DNA from: Chloroflexota bacterium
Lineage (GTDB): Bacteria > Chloroflexota > Limnocylindria > Limnocylindrales > CSP1-4
DNA length: 7,715 nt
Direction: 5' to 3'
NCBI GenBank assembly: GCA_021790715.1
Contig: JAJYGK010000004.1
Span: 1 to 7,715 of the forward strand
The first letter of the stretch is position 1, and each line of letters opens with the position of its first letter. The position numbers and the translations under genes were made by a program. Below the pieces are notes generated by a model. That model was not told the origin of the DNA. It ran no database searches and saw only the letters and a program-made list of their open reading frames with translations. Below, in pieces: positions 5,801 to 7,715 of this stretch.

Positions 5801-6471
5801 CCGCGTCGGGCGCCGGAACGCCCATGGCCGGCGGCGGCCCGGGTGCCGGGACCTCCGCATCCGCGCGGTCCGGAACGGACGCCACCGGCCGCGCGGCGGC
5901 GACGGACATCGACCTCGCCGATGTCGCCGCCCATCTCGGCGAGCTCGTGCGGGTCGGGGGCACCGTCTCGGCCGTCCGTGCCGACGGCTTCGAGCTCGAC
6001 GACGGGTCGGGCACCGTCGAGGTGCGCCTCACCGGCAGCGCCTCGTCGCTGCTGGAGGTGATCGCGGGCGACGACGTGCTGAACGTGACCGGCTTCGTGC
6101 AGCGCGTCTCCGGCGACGCCCCCTCGGTCGTGGTCGGCGACGCGACGGCAGTGGCGCGCGTCGGGAGCCTGGGCGAGATGGTCCCCATCGTGGCCGCGAG
6201 CTCGACGGCGCCGGATGGTGCTGCCGCCGGCTCGGGCGTCGGCGGGCTGGCGGAGGTCGCCGAGGCCCGGCTCGGCCCGGTGGCCGTGCCCCTGCCCGGC
6301 GTTCCGGCCTGGCTCCTGGCCGCCCTCGGCCTGCTCGTGCTTGCCGGCGCGGCAACCGCGTTCGTGCTTGCGCGTCGCGTGCTCGACGAGCAGCGCGAGC
6401 GCCGGGGCGGCGGGATCGTCGACCGACTCGGGCAGCTGCTCGCGGCCTCGGCCGGCCAGCGGCGCGAGTAG
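2887..6471 (+). CDS. Membrane-anchored surface protein: lamin-tail domain plus about seven OB-like modules
   Basis: A 1194-residue exported protein. Domains in order: signal peptide 1-33 (Arg-rich start, Leu/Val/Ala core); lamin-tail (LTD) domain ~46-208 with DEFVELYN at 63-70; Pro-Thr linker ~212-318; OB-like pair ~319-408 and 417-513; Pro-Ser-Thr linker ~514-563; pair ~564-656 and 658-755; short linker; pair ~777-865 and 868-960; Gly/Ser/Ala linker ~961-1005; a last OB-like module ~1005-1097; transmembrane helix ~1141-1162; 32-residue basic cytoplasmic tail. The OB-like call rests on repeating beta-rich patterns: a V-V-G-V strand, a V-D--G turn (Asp358, 454, 600, 697, 813, 1039), then GD-V-V-G. 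LTD and OB domains of this kind accompany secreted nucleases and other extracellular enzymes, but no catalytic domain is seen here. Binding of nucleic acid or glycan at the outer face is inference. The only two cysteines are 706 and 710. The gene is probably transcribed alone: the next gene has its own promoter. Confidence 0.85.
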   Translation: MERRKSSRRPRTRRGALVTGAVLVLALAGLAAAVETTVSTPTWPPSGSLLLSEVETGGASASDEFVELYNAGPATVDMAGLELAYVTSTGTTVTRKVAWSAGVAVEPGRHLLLANASGIHASRADATYSGGLSATGGSLVLRPTGGAPIDALSWGDAANGFVEGTPAAAPPAGSSLERLPAGLDGNGRDTNDNAADFVVSSVPTPQNLADPPVAPPPPATPTPTATAEPTPSQEPTPTPTDTPEPTPAPTPVPSDTPVPTETPTPTPTPTPTPIPTPTPSPTPTPTPAPTPTPTPSPTPTPTPVPTAPPTPTPSPTPEPVIAIASARALADGQQAIVAGILTTPPGFVESGLEAFVEDATGGIALHLAVAWPALSIGDGIRASGTLDTRYGQRILRVAAASDMAPSPAAALGDPPRIATGSVSEPWEGRRVSVAGTVQSGRTTLADGFAVDVDDGSGPARVVAVVASDVATTDLPTGSDVVVTGVVGQHDSGSSGTGGYRLYVRDRSDVVAVPEPTPSPSPTPTAEPSPTPSPTPSPSPTPSPSPSPTPTPSASPTPTPPVSTPIATARRLKTGTTVTVEGIVTSESGAILDLRTVAVQDGTAGILVLLPTRDAPILARGDLARVTGKLATRSGVLEIIVSTASAVRITGTGTVPAPRAVGSSDLGEGVEGLLVRASGSVTRVTRATSGSATLVLADAAGSLTVSCWQPCTDDVRKGASVRVTGIAGQRWTRSGAADGYRIWPRTPADVEVLAEPPADDGTGTTSSPVPSPSAAPSAIVSIRSRGGASVTVEAVVTTEPGFIDTDGRRVVVQDSSGALLVRLPAGQSVAVGDAVRVSGKVGTYAGAPQLAATSATVLRHGTAPTPAVLAHAPGASDEWRLVRVAGRVASVRRYGSTWRAEIAAASGATIAIQGTSRSGIASTALVAGRDATVIGIVRRPAASATDQRFAVLPRSPADIATGPGGSGSGSSAAASGAGTPMAGGGPGAGTSASARSGTDATGRAAATDIDLADVAAHLGELVRVGGTVSAVRADGFELDDGSGTVEVRLTGSASSLLEVIAGDDVLNVTGFVQRVSGDAPSVVVGDATAVARVGSLGEMVPIVAASSTAPDGAAAGSGVGGLAEVAEARLGPVAVPLPGVPAWLLAALGLLVLAGAATAFVLARRVLDEQRERRGGGIVDRLGQLLAASAGQRRE
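3520..3840 (+). repeat. Pro-Thr linker coding repeat with a 48-base internal duplication
   Basis: This stretch encodes about 100 residues dominated by PT, PTP and PSP units. Within it 3712-3748 is repeated without change at 3760-3796, a 37-base identity with a 48-base (16-codon) offset, within a stretch reading PTPTPSPTPTPTPAP then PTPTPSPTPTPTPVP. Such arrays are prone to length change by slippage and to assembly collapse. The encoded chain should be extended and may carry O-linked sugar. Confidence 0.8.
4426..4575 (+). repeat. Second Pro-Ser-Thr linker coding repeat
   Basis: About 50 residues of PSP/PTP units, richer in Ser than the first linker and built mostly from CCGTCGCC and CCGACGCC blocks. 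It separates the first OB-like pair from the second. No long exact duplication like that in the first linker was seen. Confidence 0.7.
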
Positions 6472-6519
6472 CGATGGCCGACGCGGGCGCCAGGCGGGCG
6501 GCGACCCTCGCACGTTCGC

Positions 6520-6549
6520 TTGACGCTCGCGTTTCGGCTTCTCTATGCT
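6520..6549 (+). promoter_or_regulatory. Promoter of the uridine phosphorylase gene
   Basis: TTGACG (6520-6525) and TATGCT (6544-6549) are separated by 18 bases, a good sigma-70-type match in GC-rich surroundings. Transcription would start near 6556 and give a leader of about 40 bases before the TTG start at 6598. It lies in the gap after the surface-protein stop codon. Confidence 0.7.
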
Positions 6550-6585
6550 CGGCGCCAGCCCCGCGGTTCGTGCGGAGGCGGCACG

Positions 6586-6592
6586 AGGAAGG
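6586..6592 (+). promoter_or_regulatory. Shine-Dalgarno site selecting the TTG start at 6598
   Basis: AGGAAGG is followed by five bases and then TTG 6598. No in-frame ATG or GTG occurs at a suitable distance. Upstream codons of the same frame overlap the -35/-10 elements, so a longer protein is unlikely. Confidence 0.75.
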
Positions 6593-6597
6593 TTGAC

Positions 6598-7449
6598 TTG
6601 CCGAACGCGGACCCGCGTCTCGCCGTGCCCGATACCAGTCGCCAGTACCACATCGACCTTGCGCCCGGCGAGCTTGCCGACTACATCCTCATCCCGGGCG
6701 ATCCGGATCGAATCGAGCGGATCGCCGCCCGCTTCGACACGATCGAGGTCCAGCGCCGCCACCGCGAGTTCGTCAGCGTCACCGGCACGTACCGGGGACA
6801 CCGCATCTCCGCGGTCTCGACGGGCATCGGCACCGACAACGTCGAGATCGTGATGGGCGAGATCCTGGCGATCACGGACCACCCGACGCTCGTCCGCGTC
6901 GGGTCGTGCGGCGTCCTGCGCGACGACATCGGGCTCGGGGAGCTCGTGGTCACCACGGGTGCGGTCAGGCTCGACGCGACCACCGCGTATTACGTCCACG
7001 AGGGATACCCGGCGATCGCCGACTACCGCGTCGTCGCCGCGATCCTCGAGGCCGGCGCGCGGCACGGCACGCGCGTCCACCCCGGCATCACGGCGACCGC
7101 GCCCGGGTTCTACGGACCGCAGGGCCGGCCCATCCCGCAGCTGCCGATCCGGTTCCCCGGTCTCGCGGACGAGATGCGGCGGCAGGGTGTCGTCAACTTC
7201 GAGATGGAGGCCTCGGCGGTCCTCGTGCTCGCCGGGCTCGCGGGCTGCCGCGCCGGCGTTGTCTGCACCGTGTTCGCCCAGCGCGTCACGGGCCAGTTCC
7301 TGGAGGGAGAGGCAAGGGGTCGAGGGGAGGACGACTGCATCGACGTGGGCCTGGAGGCCCTGCTGGTCCTTGCCGAGATGGACCGCCAGGTCCGCGAGGC
7401 GGGAACGACGCACTGGCGACCCGGCCTGTGGTCGGAGCCCGGCGCGTGA
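6598..7449 (+). CDS. udp: Uridine phosphorylase
   Basis: A 283-residue cytoplasmic enzyme of the nucleoside phosphorylase (PNP/UDP) family, expected to convert uridine and phosphate to uracil and ribose 1-phosphate in pyrimidine salvage. Compared from memory with the E. coli enzyme, active-site positions are kept: His18, the phosphate loop LIPGDPDRIERI with Gly34 and Arg38, Arg56 in RHREF, STGIG at 74-78, Arg100 in VRVGSCG, and ribose-binding Glu202-Met203-Glu204 in NFEMEAS. Gln175 and Arg177 in FYGPQGR match the Gln-x-Arg pair that reads uracil in the E. coli FYPGQER loop, so uridine is favoured over purine nucleosides. Ser103 replaces the usual Thr, a mild change. The N-terminal ~15 residues are an extension relative to E. 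coli. The start is TTG, set by AGGAAGG at 6586-6592. It has its own promoter and is followed after 78 bases by the zinc-ribbon gene, perhaps on one transcript. Confidence 0.9.
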   Translation: MPNADPRLAVPDTSRQYHIDLAPGELADYILIPGDPDRIERIAARFDTIEVQRRHREFVSVTGTYRGHRISAVSTGIGTDNVEIVMGEILAITDHPTLVRVGSCGVLRDDIGLGELVVTTGAVRLDATTAYYVHEGYPAIADYRVVAAILEAGARHGTRVHPGITATAPGFYGPQGRPIPQLPIRFPGLADEMRRQGVVNFEMEASAVLVLAGLAGCRAGVVCTVFAQRVTGQFLEGEARGRGEDDCIDVGLEALLVLAEMDRQVREAGTTHWRPGLWSEPGA

Positions 7450-7514
7450 GTGGTGGATGGAGGGACGGCGCTCGCCGCTGGCGACGGCCGTCACGAGTGC
7501 CGGCTGAACCGGCG

Positions 7515-7521
7515 AGAGGAG
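7515..7521 (+). promoter_or_regulatory. Shine-Dalgarno site of the zinc-ribbon gene
   Basis: AGAGGAG ends six bases before ATG 7528 and rules out the longer upstream open frame. Just before it GCCGG (7499-7503) and CCGGC (7509-7513) can form a small hairpin. Confidence 0.75.
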
Positions 7522-7527
7522 CGCTCG

Positions 7528-7668
7528 ATGGCTGAGGCGTACTGCGTCAAGTGCAAGGCCAAGCGCGAGGTCAAGGACCCCGAGCAGGTCGTGATGAAGA
7601 ACGGCAAGCACGCCGTGAAGGGCAAGTGCCCGGTCTGCGGCACAAGCGTCTTCAAGATCGGCGGCTGA
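7528..7668 (+). CDS. DUF5679-type mini zinc-ribbon protein
   Basis: A 46-residue protein with two CxxC knuckles, Cys6-x2-Cys9 (YCVKCKAKREV) and Cys34-x2-Cys37 (KCPVCGTSVFKI), which should hold one zinc ion. Between them is the conserved-looking stretch VKDPEQVVMKNGKHAVKGKC. The whole length corresponds to the small DUF5679 family as I recall it; family members have no established function. The lysine-rich surface (about ten Lys) would suit binding to RNA, DNA or a protein partner, but this is inference. It starts at ATG 7528 with AGAGGAG at 7515-7521, follows the uridine phosphorylase gene by 78 bases with no clear terminator between, and is followed by a strong hairpin. Confidence 0.9.
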   Translation: MAEAYCVKCKAKREVKDPEQVVMKNGKHAVKGKCPVCGTSVFKIGG

Positions 7669-7689
7669 GCCAGCCCCCTCGCAACCCTC

Positions 7690-7715
7690 GAGGCCCCGGC
7701 CACGGCCGGGGCCTC
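7690..7715 (+). terminator. Terminator-like hairpin at window end
   Basis: GAGGCCCCGGCC (7690-7701) and GGCCGGGGCCTC (7704-7715) form a perfect 12-bp stem 21 bases after the zinc-ribbon stop codon. The window ends with the stem, so any T-run that follows cannot be seen. Confidence 0.75.

Noticed and set aside
3267..6188. Second long minus-strand open frame opposite the surface-protein gene, with a Gly-Val repeat
   Set aside because: The Gly-Val repeat is the antisense reading of the Pro-Thr linker codons. There is no ribosome site or recognisable domain.
6474..6596. Possible 40-residue gene starting at ATG 6474
   Set aside because: It overlaps the phosphorylase promoter and Shine-Dalgarno site, has no clear ribosome site of its own, and its Arg/Ala-rich product resembles nothing.
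4252..7611. Long minus-strand open frame (over 1100 codons) opposite the surface-protein and phosphorylase genes
   Set aside because: Its translation is Arg/Gly/Ala/Asp-rich with no domain, and it mirrors the codons of well-supported plus-strand genes. Such shadows are normal in very GC-rich DNA.

Overview
This 7.7 kb window is very GC-rich bacterial chromosomal DNA. It carries six supportable genes: one cut by the left edge, four intact genes of ordinary length, and one 46-residue zinc-ribbon gene near the right edge. GC-rich codon use, a DUF5679-type mini zinc ribbon, secreted proteins with long Pro-Thr linkers, and TTG/GTG starts placed by good Shine-Dalgarno sites together suggest a Chloroflexota lineage (Limnocylindria/Ellin6529-like). 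An actinobacterium cannot be excluded. No rRNA, tRNA, CRISPR array, insertion sequence or phage gene was seen.

Layout. (1) 1-597 (+) is the C-terminal end of an error-prone DNA polymerase (DnaE2-type): a Pro/Ala-rich segment followed by the OB-fold domain. (2) 598-1004 has no gene. It holds one or two promoter candidates and a long, hairpin-rich leader. (3) 1005-1814 (+) is a secreted, transglycosylase-like cell-wall protein. (4) 1815-1944 separates convergent genes and contains two strong hairpins, one suited to each gene. (5) 1945-2646 (-) is a four-helix membrane protein of unknown function that starts at TTG. (6) 2647-2886 is the divergent gap. (7) 2887-6471 (+) is a 1194-residue surface protein: signal peptide, lamin-tail domain, Pro-Thr linkers, about seven OB-like modules, and a C-terminal membrane anchor. 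(8) A clear promoter at 6520-6549 precedes a uridine phosphorylase gene at 6598-7449 (+, TTG start) and the zinc-ribbon gene at 7528-7668 (+). A terminator-like hairpin lies at the very end.

How the genes work together. There is no obvious single pathway. The phosphorylase (nucleoside salvage) and the zinc ribbon may share a transcript. The two exported proteins belong to the cell envelope. The most unusual object is the lamin-tail/multi-OB anchored protein. Its domains resemble the accessory, non-catalytic parts of secreted nucleases, but no nuclease domain is visible. A role in holding extracellular nucleic acid or glycan at the surface is possible but is inference only.
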